DNA of 25,786 nucleotides from Kiritimatiellia bacterium (GCA_904502135.1 CAJGDE010000014.1:1-25786); one strand, 5' to 3'; shown: positions 16,238-25,455, counted from the stretch's first letter. Numbers and translations: made by a program. Notes: a model not told the origin generated them from the letters alone.

Positions 16238-19200
16238 TACACCTCCCACGGCTTGGGTTCGCGCTGCTTGAAATAAATCTGCCCCGAAGGAACAAACGAC
16301 GTGTCCGACTGCTGAACCACCTTTGAAAGCCGCGAAAGAAAACCAAGCGTCACGGCAACGCGGCAGGTGGGCCCGAGATCGACATCGACGATGTCGCCGT
16401 TTTCATATTTAAGTTCAATTATAGTCGGCAGCCTCCCGGGGTTTTCAGCCGCCGCATCGTGTATGGCTCTTACCTTCTTCTCGAGATCAGGATCACCATG
16501 GTTTATCTTTATTCTCAGCGCTTCGCTGACCATCGGCATCGCATCTTCAAGAGGATATGCCTCTTTGATCGTGAAACTCAAATCGCCCTTCTGGGGATTG
16601 AGCTTTTGAACATCCTCTTTCTGGTAAGTTACTTTATAGGACAGTTCGCCTGAAACCATAACAAGCTGATCCACCCGCGTCTCAAGTGAAGAGCACGATT
16701 CCCACACCTTGGCGAAGGCCGCGCCTTCCCCAAGACCTCTGCCGTCATCGACCGCAAGAATCGCCCACTTCGCACCGACCTGTCCATCGGGGCGCGGTTT
16801 TGGGGTTTTAACGAAACAGCCCTTCAGTATGCCCACGGCTCTTATGTCTAGTTTCTTCAGGAGCGACTTGTCCACCTTTTTCTTAAGCTTCGTCTTCTCT
16901 TTGTTTACGGCCTTGTCAAACGCCTGCTTGTCACTCCACGAAACCTCACCTTTAGCCCTTACGATATTTCGTGCCATTGATTTCAGCGGCCAGTCTTTTT
17001 CGTCGGACTTTTCGAGCAATGAATAAATGTCGCTTTCAGAATCATTCATCGATGCGGATAGCGGCGCGGACTCGTCCATATCATCCGAAACGGGAATCTC
17101 CTGAGAGCTACCTTCGTCCTCACCCTCGGTTTTATCGTTTTTATCCCGTTCTATCATCGCAAACGAAAAAGGCATTACCGGTGCATCTGGCGCATCAACC
17201 TTGACGACCGACAACTCGCTGATAAGACGCTTGCACGATTCAAGGGGATCGCCCGAAATATAAACGCCCATCAGATCGCGCTCGTACTTAAGCTCCTCTG
17301 CCGGCGAAAACGGCGGCGAATCGACAAGCTCGCTGTCATCGTACGTCTCCTCGCCTCCGGCCATCAATCCGAAGAAATCCGTCTGCGCGCTCGCTTTTTC
17401 TTTCGCCCTCTGCTGCGAACGCTTGATGACAAACTCGATATTGTTAAAAACTTTCGCCCGGTTGGGTTCAATCGTCGAAAACGCCCCCACGCGCGAGAGG
17501 TTTTCAAGTACACGCTTGTTGACGACGCTCAAGTGCGCCAATCTCATGCAGAAATCAAGCACCCCTTTATACGGTCCGTTCGCCCGACGCTCCGTCACGA
17601 TGGCCTCTGCCGCCGCCGCGCCCACGCCCTTGATGCCGCCAAGACCATAGCGAATCCCCTTTGAGTCGGCCGTGGGGACAAAGCGTGCGCCAGACTCGTT
17701 CACATCTGGCAAGAGCAATTTAAGCCCCATCTCTTTGGCTTCGTTCACAAAACCGGGGAGCTTATCGAAGTTTCCGATTTCCGAAGAGATCTGAGCGCAC
17801 ATGAACTCGGCCGGGTAATGCGCTTTCATGTAGCCTGTCTGATAAGCCACCCACGCATAGCACACCGCGTGAGACTTGTTGAACGCATACGAGGCGAAAG
17901 CCTCCCAATCTCTCCAGATTTTCTCTATCAGATTTCGCGCTTCAGTCTCGTCGGCCCATTTTCCAATACGGAATTCCGGATTTTTAAGACATCCGTCGAT
18001 AAACTTCGCCTTGAGCTCGTTCATGATGTCCATGAGCTTTTTGCCCATGGCTTTTCTGAGCTTATCGGAGTCGCCGCGCGAGAACCCGGCCAGAAGACGC
18101 GACAGAAGCATGACCTGTTCTTGATACACGGTAACACCGTATGTGTCCTTCAGATGCTTCTCCATCAGCGGATGGTCGTAGGTGATCTCTTCCGTGCCCT
18201 GCTTTCTAGCGACGAACGACGGGATATAATCCATCGGACCTGGGCGGTAAAGCGCGTTCATCGCGACAAGATCCGTAAGCTTTTCAGGCTGGAGAGCCTT
18301 AAGCCACTTCTTCATGCCCGGCGACTCAAACTGGAAAAGCCCCGTCGTCTCACCTCGACCGAAAAGCTCGTAAGTCTCTTTATCGTCATCAGGAATCTCA
18401 TCGGGATTAAGATCGATCCCGCGCTCTTTCAACAGAGCCGTACATTCCTTTTCAACGGTCAGCGTCTTAAGGCCGAGGAAATCCATTTTAAGAAGACCGA
18501 CGGGCTCCACGAAATGACCGTCATACTGGGTCGTGAGAAGTTTGTCTTTCGCATCCTCCGACTGGTCTTTGGATTTGCCGCCCTTCTCAGGAGTGGGCAT
18601 GACGGGAAGAGTCTCGATGAGAGGGTCTCTTGAAATGATAATGCCGCAGGCGTGCACGCCCGGCTGTCTTATGGAACCCTCCAAACGCTCTGCACGCTCC
18701 ATAAGCTTATGAACTGTCTCATCTTCGCTTGTGAACGCCGCCTCGAGATCGGGCGACTCCTTGCGTGCTTTCGAAAGCGTTATTTTCGGAGTGTCGGGAA
18801 CGTAGTTCGCTATCTTTACGGTATCGGCAAGCGGATAGCCCATAACGCGACCGACATCTTTGATCGCCGATTTCGCCGCCATCTGACCGAATGTGACGAT
18901 GTGCGCCACGTGATCGGCGCCGTATTTCTTCGTTACATATTCTATGACGCGTTCGCGCCCGGCATCGTCAAAGTCGACATCGATATCGGGCATTGAAATT
19001 CGATCGGGATTCAAGAAGCGTTCAAAAAGAAGGTCAAACTTAAGCGGGTCGACATTTGTAATGCCAAGCGCGTACGCTACAGCGCTTCCGGCGGCACTGC
19101 CTCGACCGGGCCCTACCCACACGCCCATTTTCCGGGCAGAGTCGATATAGTCGTGGACGATCAGAAAGTACCCGGGAAAGCCCATCGTGCGAACCGTATC

Positions 19201-20361
19201 AAGTTCAAACTGCACGCGCTCCCTTGTTTCGTCGTCAAGATTTTCGCCCCAGCGCTTTTTAGCCCCTTCCCATACGATCGACGCCAAATATTCAGCCTCG
19301 AACTGTATGCGTATCGCCTTATCGTACCCGCCGAATTTTTTAACGCGCCCTTCAGGATACATCCCCTCAAGCGTCGCTTCATCGTACTTCTGTTTGAAAG
19401 ACTCTTCCGTGCCGAACTCTTCCGGAATATCGAACTTCGGCATGATGGGGTCTGAATCAAGCTTAAACTCCTCGATCCTTTCGGCGACCTCAAGCGTATT
19501 TGTGATAAACTCGGGATTCTCCGCAAAAAGAGCGCGCATGTCCTCTTCGCTCTTAAACCACTCTTCGCCCGTGTATATCATTCTCTTCGCATCGCTCATC
19601 TTCGCGCCGGTGGAAAGCGCCAGAAGAACATCGTGAGAATCGTCATCCTCCTTTTCCAAAAAATGCACATCGTTCGTGGCGATAACACGGATATCGAGTT
19701 TTTTCGAAAGCTCGATCATTCCTTTGACAACTTTGAGCTGACGCTGATAAAGATCTTTGAATTCGTTCTGACGCTCCAACGGAATGTCAGGACCGTACTT
19801 CGAAGACTTGTGCAGCATCACCTCAAGCGAATAATCATCGCCGAAAACATCCTTGTACCATTTGGCGATTTCCTCCGCTTTTCCCATGTCGCCTTTATCA
19901 ATCGCGTACGCGACCTCGCCAGCGATGCAGGCGGATGAACAGTGAAGCCCTTCGTGATATTTCTCCAAAAGCGAACGGTCAATTCTGGCGTTATGATAAA
20001 ACCCGTTGATGTGCGCCTCGGAAATGAGTCTGACAAGATTGTGATAGCCCGTTAAATTCTTCGCGTGCAGGCACAGGTGATGACGCTTCTCGTTTTTATC
20101 CCTTCCTCTGTAGTCGCCCGTTGAAGTAACGTACGCCTCACACCCCAAAATGGGCTTTATCGGCGCAAGCCCCTCAAACGCCTTTTTCTTATTGTAGCAG
20201 GCGTCATAAAAAGCCTTCAAGGCGAAAAGATTGCCGTGATCGGTTACTGCGAGCGCCTTCATCCCCGCCTTGCGCGCTTTAAGCACGAGAGGATTAATCT
20301 GACACTGCCCGTCGAGAAGCGAGTAAGTCGTATGAAGATGAAGATGAACAAAGTCCGCCAT
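16237..20361 (-). CDS. dnaE: DNA polymerase III alpha subunit
   Basis: DnaE is the replicative polymerase; this one has 1374 residues (E. coli 1160). The PHP domain comes first (HLHLHTTYSLLDG 6-18, VTDHGNLFA 39-47, GCEAY 73-77, ATNDVHFL 228-235); candidate metal ligands His8, His10, Asp17, His42, Glu75, Asp231 and His233 are present, unlike the degraded site of E. coli. The polymerase site shows GPGRGSAAGS (417-426), PDIDVDF (458-464) and KMDFLGL (625-631). QTDFF (993-997) matches the internal clamp-binding motif. Between ISGDPL (1035-1040) and the OB-fold (from about 1173) lies an acidic, Ser/Lys-rich insertion of about 110 residues. A smaller Lys-rich insertion is at about 590-610. The gene begins 5 bp after the PHP gene, and its TAG overlaps trmD. 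Confidence 0.97.
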   Translation of the reverse strand: MADFVHLHLHTTYSLLDGQCQINPLVLKARKAGMKALAVTDHGNLFALKAFYDACYNKKKAFEGLAPIKPILGCEAYVTSTGDYRGRDKNEKRHHLCLHAKNLTGYHNLVRLISEAHINGFYHNARIDRSLLEKYHEGLHCSSACIAGEVAYAIDKGDMGKAEEIAKWYKDVFGDDYSLEVMLHKSSKYGPDIPLERQNEFKDLYQRQLKVVKGMIELSKKLDIRVIATNDVHFLEKEDDDSHDVLLALSTGAKMSDAKRMIYTGEEWFKSEEDMRALFAENPEFITNTLEVAERIEEFKLDSDPIMPKFDIPEEFGTEESFKQKYDEATLEGMYPEGRVKKFGGYDKAIRIQFEAEYLASIVWEGAKKRWGENLDDETRERVQFELDTVRTMGFPGYFLIVHDYIDSARKMGVWVGPGRGSAAGSAVAYALGITNVDPLKFDLLFERFLNPDRISMPDIDVDFDDAGRERVIEYVTKKYGADHVAHIVTFGQMAAKSAIKDVGRVMGYPLADTVKIANYVPDTPKITLSKARKESPDLEAAFTSEDETVHKLMERAERLEGSIRQPGVHACGIIISRDPLIETLPVMPTPEKGGKSKDQSEDAKDKLLTTQYDGHFVEPVGLLKMDFLGLKTLTVEKECTALLKERGIDLNPDEIPDDDKETYELFGRGETTGLFQFESPGMKKWLKALQPEKLTDLVAMNALYRPGPMDYIPSFVARKQGTEEITYDHPLMEKHLKDTYGVTVYQEQVMLLSRLLAGFSRGDSDKLRKAMGKKLMDIMNELKAKFIDGCLKNPEFRIGKWADETEARNLIEKIWRDWEAFASYAFNKSHAVCYAWVAYQTGYMKAHYPAEFMCAQISSEIGNFDKLPGFVNEAKEMGLKLLLPDVNESGARFVPTADSKGIRYGLGGIKGVGAAAAEAIVTERRANGPYKGVLDFCMRLAHLSVVNKRVLENLSRVGAFSTIEPNRAKVFNNIEFVIKRSQQRAKEKASAQTDFFGLMAGGEETYDDSELVDSPPFSPAEELKYERDLMGVYISGDPLESCKRLISELSVVKVDAPDAPVMPFSFAMIERDKNDKTEGEDEGSSQEIPVSDDMDESAPLSASMNDSESDIYSLLEKSDEKDWPLKSMARNIVRAKGEVSWSDKQAFDKAVNKEKTKLKKKVDKSLLKKLDIRAVGILKGCFVKTPKPRPDGQVGAKWAILAVDDGRGLGEGAAFAKVWESCSSLETRVDQLVMVSGELSYKVTYQKEDVQKLNPQKGDLSFTIKEAYPLEDAMPMVSEALRIKINHGDPDLEKKVRAIHDAAAENPGRLPTIIELKYENGDIVDVDLGPTCRVAVTLGFLSRLSKVVQQSDTSFVPSGQIYFKQREPKPWEV

Positions 20362-20366
20362 AGCTC

Positions 20367-21233
20367 TTATTTTACCAAATTAACCGCTTCCAAAAACGGC
20401 GCGATGAAAGATTCTTGAACTTCCATGCCAAGCGTTATGTTGGCTTTGTTTGATCCGTGAAAATCGCTTCCGGCCGTCTTCATGAGTTTCAGCTTGTCCG
20501 CAAGGCGCGTAAAGGCGATATTCTCTTCAACCGTGTTAGCCTGATAGAGGCTTTCAATTCCATCAAGTCCCATCTCCTTAAGACGCGCCAGCTCTTTTTC
20601 GGCCACCTCGTAATCGCATACGCCCCTCTTCCAGTCGTTACGCCAATATTTCGGATGAGCCATCACAGCAAGACCGCCTGAGCGGTGTATGACGTTAAAC
20701 GCCTCTTCCTGGGAGGGATGCCATCTGTCCTCATAACACCGTGTTGCGTCTGGCGAATCAGAAAGAAGATATTTTGAAAAAGCTTCGCTTATGCTGCTGG
20801 CATACGCATTGTCCACAAGCCATCTCGCGAAATGAGGCCTCGCCAGCACATCACCCTTAACGTATGAGGCGAGCTCGTCCGGAGGAATGTTTATGCCGAT
20901 GCGCTCAAAGTTCTCAAGCATCTTCTCGTTTCGTCCGTTTCGTCCCTCGACAATACGATTCAAAAATTTCTTCAGATCTACATTCTCATGATCTATCCCA
21001 AGGCCGAGAAGATGAAACCTGTCAAATCCCTCGCCGCTTTCAATGCTAAGTTCGATGCCGCAAACCCTTTTGAGCTCTTCACCCGCGTTTGCCGAGAGAA
21101 ACTCAGGCACACCGTCGGTATTGTCATGATCCGTTAGCGCTACAGCTGAAAACCCCGCCGCCGAACGGACGATCTCCTCGGCTGACCAGGTTCCGTCGCT
21201 TGCGGTCGAATGGACATGGAAATCGACAAGCAT
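20367..21233 (-). CDS. PHP-domain phosphoesterase (RNase AM / nucleotide phosphatase type)
   Basis: The 288-residue cytoplasmic protein is a stand-alone PHP metallophosphoesterase. Metal-binding motifs are DFHVHSTASDG (4-14), LTDHDNTDG (33-41), GIELSIE (59-65), FHLLGLGID (73-81), RPHFAR (132-137), MAHPKYW (191-197) and SDFHG (256-260). The closest known group is the YciV family: RNase AM in E. coli and a 3',5'-nucleoside bisphosphate phosphatase in Chromobacterium. The choice between RNA and nucleotide substrates cannot be made here. The ATG has GAGGA upstream overlapping the hydG-like stop region, and dnaE starts 5 bp after its stop. Because dnaE also carries a PHP domain, a link to replication is tempting but unproven. 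Confidence 0.9.
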   Translation of the reverse strand: MLVDFHVHSTASDGTWSAEEIVRSAAGFSAVALTDHDNTDGVPEFLSANAGEELKRVCGIELSIESGEGFDRFHLLGLGIDHENVDLKKFLNRIVEGRNGRNEKMLENFERIGINIPPDELASYVKGDVLARPHFARWLVDNAYASSISEAFSKYLLSDSPDATRCYEDRWHPSQEEAFNVIHRSGGLAVMAHPKYWRNDWKRGVCDYEVAEKELARLKEMGLDGIESLYQANTVEENIAFTRLADKLKLMKTAGSDFHGSNKANITLGMEVQESFIAPFLEAVNLVK

Positions 21234-21242
21234 TTCTCTTCC

Positions 21243-22775
21243 TCAGAAAAAGAGATCGCGCTCCCCTCGGCAGGTCGCCTCGTATTGCTTGAGCACGGTC
21301 GGATAAAATTTAGGCAGCCACCTCTCGATCTCCTGAAGTTCGGCAGCTATCACCTTTTCTCCGAGAGCCTTGGTCTCATCAGAGGCGAAATCATCAAGCC
21401 ATTCGCGGAAAGTCAAAACGGCGTTGATCTTACAGAACTTTCCTTCGCGCCCAGTCTTGAGAGCGTCCATTATGCACCCGCCCGTTCTACCGCACCGGTA
21501 GCCGGCCGTGCAGAAACTCGTAATAATGCCGCGCTGGGCAAGATAGCGCACCCACTCGTCGATCGAGCGGTTGTCGCCGAGCATGAACTGCTGCCTCTCT
21601 TTATCCTGATACGATTCTTTGGCGAAATCGCTGTAGCCCTTGATGGCGATATTCGACGAGCAATCAAGCTGTGTCATGCCATGATTTATTACGCGGTTGC
21701 GCGACTGAGGACTTTCGCGGGCGGTGACAATCATGCCGGTATAGGGAACCGAAAGTCTGGCGATGACAAGAATCCTCGCGAACGTATCGTCATCGATGAG
21801 CCACGGGGACTCTTCCGGCACTCTCGTTCCGGAGGCAGGCTCAAGACGCGGGAATGAAAGAGTGTGCGGCCCGATGTTAAACCACCTCTCCAGATCACGC
21901 GCATGCATGATTGTGGCCAGAAGCTCAAACCGCCAATCGCAAAGCCCATAGAGTACTCCAAGCCCAACATCGTCGACACCCGCTTCAAGACATCTGTGAA
22001 ACGCCGTCACACGCCAATCGTAATTCCCCTTGACGCTCCACGCAGGATGCATCTCTTCGTAAAGTTTTCTGTTGTACGTCTCCTGAAAAACCTGAAACGT
22101 ACCTATGCCGACGGAGCGCAGTACCTTAAGATCTTCGACCGGAAGAGGCGCCGCATTTACGTTTACCCTGCGGATTCCGACCTTCGCTCCCGTACGGGGA
22201 GAAGCGACCTGACGGTTGTAGCACGTCTCTATCGTCTCGGCAATGTATTCGGTAGATGTGGAAGGGTGCTCGCCGTAAACGGCGATAAGCCTCTTGTGCC
22301 CGATTCTGCCCGCCAGCACATCGACCTCTTCCTTAAGTTCGTCCATCGTAAGCACGCGGCGGCGCTGCTCTAAGTTACCTTCTCTAAAGCCACAATATTT
22401 ACATCCGTTCACGCAGAGATTGGACATGTAAAGCGGCGCGAACATGACGATGCGGTTATCGTAGACCTTGTGCTTTATTCTGTCCGCCGCCGCGCGCATC
22501 TCTTCAAATAGATCTTTGTCGGTAACCTGCATCAAAGCGGCGGTCTCTTCGGGAAGAAGCGTCTCGCACGTCGACTCGGACTTTGCGATGATTTCTCTTA
22601 TCTTCACCGGGTCGACTTCGCGCGACGAAGCCTCGGCGATGGTGCGGTTTATGAAATCTTCGTCGATGAAATGTTTACCGCCGGGCAAGTACTTATCGAT
22701 CTGGGATTTTATTATAAAATTTTCCGTGTACTGCGCAGCTGTAGCGAATGAACGAATTTTACTCACGTCTGCCAT
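21243..22775 (-). CDS. hydG: HydG-like radical SAM tyrosine lyase with altered C-terminal Cys motif
   Basis: The 510-residue protein follows HydG along its whole length. HydG splits tyrosine into p-cresol and dehydroglycine and makes the CO and CN ligands of the [FeFe]-hydrogenase H-cluster; ThiH is the thiamine-pathway relative. The radical SAM motif CVNGCKYC gives Cys121, Cys125 and Cys128. GEHP (168-171), IRRVNVNAAP (201-210), FQVFQETY (227-234), DDVGLGVLYGL (268-278) and VPYTGMI (343-349) are HydG-type. The C-terminal domain (417-465), absent from ThiH, is present, but the usual CX2CX22C cluster motif is changed: Cys422 and Cys448 keep their places, position 425 is Gly, and extra Cys occur at 428 and 434. 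About 45 further residues follow. GAGG lies 6 nt before the ATG, 8 bp after the barrel gene. No hydE, hydF or hydrogenase is in view, so the true role may differ. Confidence 0.78.
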   Translation of the reverse strand: MADVSKIRSFATAAQYTENFIIKSQIDKYLPGGKHFIDEDFINRTIAEASSREVDPVKIREIIAKSESTCETLLPEETAALMQVTDKDLFEEMRAAADRIKHKVYDNRIVMFAPLYMSNLCVNGCKYCGFREGNLEQRRRVLTMDELKEEVDVLAGRIGHKRLIAVYGEHPSTSTEYIAETIETCYNRQVASPRTGAKVGIRRVNVNAAPLPVEDLKVLRSVGIGTFQVFQETYNRKLYEEMHPAWSVKGNYDWRVTAFHRCLEAGVDDVGLGVLYGLCDWRFELLATIMHARDLERWFNIGPHTLSFPRLEPASGTRVPEESPWLIDDDTFARILVIARLSVPYTGMIVTARESPQSRNRVINHGMTQLDCSSNIAIKGYSDFAKESYQDKERQQFMLGDNRSIDEWVRYLAQRGIITSFCTAGYRCGRTGGCIMDALKTGREGKFCKINAVLTFREWLDDFASDETKALGEKVIAAELQEIERWLPKFYPTVLKQYEATCRGERDLFF

Positions 22776-22783
22776 TTGGAGCC

Positions 22784-24145
22784 TCAGAATTTAAACTCGA
22801 CCTGCCAACGGATGAACCAGGCGGGCCTGCTGGTTTCAAAATAGTCCCCGGGATTGAAAAGTTCAAGGTGAAGATGCCCGAATACCTCGAACCTCTCTCC
22901 TTTATCTTTATCGGCGAGAATCAATGGAAAGTTATAATGAAGAGTATTAAGATAACCTTTATAAGAACCGTCCGCGCCGCCGAGATGATCCTGCGCCGCG
23001 GCGAACATCGGCCCAGACGACCAGGTAAGGTTGTGACGAGCGCCAAGATCTATACCTGCTTCCAACCTGGCATAATACATATTGCTCCACCAGCACGTAG
23101 CGTAATGCGTTCCGCCGAGAAAAATCTCAGAGTACCTCACCGAACGCGACCACATCGGATCCCACGCGCCATGGCCGCCGTAAGTCTCCTTTGTATCTTT
23201 AGATCCGCTCATGAAAAGAAAACCGGCTGAAGCGAACGGTTTGACTGAACCTGCCGAAGCGCTCTTCCACTTCACGCCCGCGTATGCGCTTGAACCATAG
23301 AGAGTGTCGCCAGAACCGTTTTCTCCTATCTGGCCTATACCGTCAAACTGGAGCGACCATTCATCAGTCAGGCGCGGCGTTATCTTAACGCCCAGCGTCT
23401 CGCGCCGCGTCGAGGGCCTCTTGGAACCTTTCACGCGATAGGAAGCGGTGTTTTTTTGCATCAAATAAAGTTGGTACGGCAAAGCCTCACCAAAGTTTGA
23501 CGACCACACTGTTCCTGCGCCCCATTCATCGCGATCAGGTTCTGCGCCCGATTCACCGAGCCCCACTATCGAGCGGTTGTCGCTGGCCGATTCACCCCAC
23601 CTGAGATTGTTTTCATCAGAGAGATAGAGAGCGAAAAAATCAAGAGTCGACTCTTCGGTGCAGTGAAGAGTAAAGCGTATCATGTCGGCATAAAGAGAGC
23701 GCGAGCCGTCGTTTGGCGTGGCGTCCTGAAAGATATGCTCTAAACCGTAAAGGTTCATGACATCCTGACGTCCAACGGTAAAATCTAAAAATCCGTCGAA
23801 AAAGCCCTTCCCATCAACATAAAGATTATCAAGAAACACCTCGTCGGGAAAACTTCTCGATCGCAGGTTCGGTTGAACATTCCACCGGAACTCATCAGTA
23901 AGGCGGGTATATACCCTAAGGCGATCTTCAAATTTTATTTCACCCCAGACTCGCGGTCTGAAGCGCATACGGTTTGTATACTTGCCCCGAACGGATGTAC
24001 TGTTAAGCCCGCCTCCGGGAAGCCCCGGGGCGTTATCGTATATTTCCTGTCTGACGCGAAGATCCGCGCCCATGTCGAAGGAGACTTCGGCAGAGGCGCA
24101 GAGCGTCGCCAGCACAAGCGCAATCGAAGTGACCGCGCGCGTCAT
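22784..24145 (-). CDS. Outer-membrane beta-barrel, alginate-export-like family
   Basis: The 453-residue protein has a signal peptide (MTRAVTSIALVLATLCASA, cleavage near residue 19) and ends WQVEFKF; a C-terminal Phe is the usual last residue of outer-membrane barrels. Alternating hydrophobic strands run through the sequence (MRFRPRVWGEIKF, LRVYTRLTDEFRW, FLDFTVGRQDVMNLYG). The segment FTVGRQDVMNLYG, followed by TPNDGSRSLYADMIRF, resembles the AlgE-like alginate-export porin family. It is probably a pore for sugars or other small molecules; the substrate cannot be inferred. The ATG overlaps the serS stop (ATGA), and the nearest AGGA is about 16 nt away, so translation likely depends on coupling to serS. 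Confidence 0.85.
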   Translation of the reverse strand: MTRAVTSIALVLATLCASAEVSFDMGADLRVRQEIYDNAPGLPGGGLNSTSVRGKYTNRMRFRPRVWGEIKFEDRLRVYTRLTDEFRWNVQPNLRSRSFPDEVFLDNLYVDGKGFFDGFLDFTVGRQDVMNLYGLEHIFQDATPNDGSRSLYADMIRFTLHCTEESTLDFFALYLSDENNLRWGESASDNRSIVGLGESGAEPDRDEWGAGTVWSSNFGEALPYQLYLMQKNTASYRVKGSKRPSTRRETLGVKITPRLTDEWSLQFDGIGQIGENGSGDTLYGSSAYAGVKWKSASAGSVKPFASAGFLFMSGSKDTKETYGGHGAWDPMWSRSVRYSEIFLGGTHYATCWWSNMYYARLEAGIDLGARHNLTWSSGPMFAAAQDHLGGADGSYKGYLNTLHYNFPLILADKDKGERFEVFGHLHLELFNPGDYFETSRPAWFIRWQVEFKF

Positions 24146-25422
24146 TTTATCGGCAGAAGCTTTTCCTGACCGTTCATGTAAGGCCTTAAGGCTTCAGGAA
24201 TTGTAACGGAGCCGTCAGCGTTCTGATGCTGCTCAAGAAGCGCAACCATCAAACGCGGCAACGCGACGCCCGAGCCGTTAAGCGTATGGCAGAGCTTGGT
24301 CTTTCCGTCGGTATCTTTAAAACGGCAATTGAGACGGCGCGCCTGATAGTCGGTGAAGCAGGAGCATGAAGAGACTTCAAGCCACTGTTTCTCTCCGGGA
24401 GCCCAAAGCTCAAGATCGTAGCACTTGGCGGCCGAAAAGCCCATATCACCCGAACAGAGCTGTAAAATGCGATAATGAAGGCCAAGGCCCTTAAGCACAT
24501 CTTCAGCTTCGGTAACAAGAATTTCAAGCTGATCGAACGAGGTGTCAGGATGAACAAAATTCACCATTTCAACCTTATCAAACTGATGAACGCGAAGCAT
24601 TCCGCGAGTCATCTTACCGGCACTTCCGGCTTCTCTGCGGAAGCAGGGAGTATAAGCCGTAAGCTTGACCGGCAAATCCTTCGCGGCGAGGATATCATCG
24701 CGATAAAAATTAGTAACAGGCACTTCAGCCGTGGGAATCAGCCAAAAATCATCAATTTGGCAATGATAAAGATCTTCTGCGAACTTAGGAAGCTGGCCAG
24801 TACCCGTCATCGACTCGGAATTTACGACGAACGGAGGAAGCATTTCCGTATAACCTTGCTTTTCACAGTGAAGATCGAGCATATATTGGATAAGCGCTCT
24901 TTGAAGTTTCGCGCCTTGGCCGAGAATGATCGGAAAGCCCGTTCCCGTAAGTTTAACGCCGCGCGGAAAATCAAATATGCCTAATTTTTCACCGATGGCC
25001 ATGTGGTCAAGAATCGCGAAATCAGGATCTTTCCACTCTCCAACCGTCTTAACACAGATATTGGCGGAGCTATCCGAGCCTGTCGGAATTTCACTGGCAG
25101 GAATATTAGGTATCATCAAAAGAGTCTCTTTCAGATCTTTCTCGACAACTGAGAGCTCTTTGTCGATTTCAGCGATACGATCGCCCACCTTGCGCATTTC
25201 TTCTTTCGCCGAGGCTATATCGCCACCCTCCTTGGCGATTTTTCCGATTTCCTTCGAGGCGGCATTACGCTTGGCTTTCAACGTCTCCGTCTCGGCGATA
25301 AGTTCACGACGCGTCAAATCAAGGTCTCTAGCCTTTTTAAGCGTAGCTTCCTCTACGCCGCGTCTGGCGAGCGCGGCTGCCGTAATTTCAAATTCTTCGC
25401 GAAGTTTTTTGATGTCTATCAT
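24142..25422 (-). CDS. serS: Seryl-tRNA synthetase
   Basis: SerS charges tRNA-Ser (and tRNA-Sec where present) in two ATP-dependent steps. From the chosen start the protein has 426 residues (E. coli 430). The N-terminal antiparallel coiled-coil arm that binds the long variable arm of tRNA-Ser covers about 25-105. The class II core shows TAEVPVTN (231-238), motif 2 with FRREAGSAGK (261-270), the Ser-site region WLEVSSCS (347-354) and motif 3 GSGVALPRLMVALLE (383-397). The frame is open back to 25614, but the ATG at 25420-25422 gives the family N-terminus MIDIKKLRE and has GAAGG 7 nt upstream; the longer frame also crosses the promoter. It is the first gene of the long operon. Confidence 0.97.
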   Translation of the reverse strand: MIDIKKLREEFEITAAALARRGVEEATLKKARDLDLTRRELIAETETLKAKRNAASKEIGKIAKEGGDIASAKEEMRKVGDRIAEIDKELSVVEKDLKETLLMIPNIPASEIPTGSDSSANICVKTVGEWKDPDFAILDHMAIGEKLGIFDFPRGVKLTGTGFPIILGQGAKLQRALIQYMLDLHCEKQGYTEMLPPFVVNSESMTGTGQLPKFAEDLYHCQIDDFWLIPTAEVPVTNFYRDDILAAKDLPVKLTAYTPCFRREAGSAGKMTRGMLRVHQFDKVEMVNFVHPDTSFDQLEILVTEAEDVLKGLGLHYRILQLCSGDMGFSAAKCYDLELWAPGEKQWLEVSSCSCFTDYQARRLNCRFKDTDGKTKLCHTLNGSGVALPRLMVALLEQHQNADGSVTIPEALRPYMNGQEKLLPIK

Positions 25423-25455
25423 ATTTACGCCTTCTTTCCTGTGAAATGTCTGTAT

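Noticed and set aside
17818..18633. 271-codon + strand open frame inside dnaE
   Set aside because: The minus strand encodes conserved polymerase motifs over the same stretch; the + frame resembles no protein and has no clear ribosome-binding site.
21210..21857. 215-codon + strand open frame opposite the hydG-like gene
   Set aside because: It is a shadow of a strongly conserved minus-strand enzyme, with no recognisable motifs.
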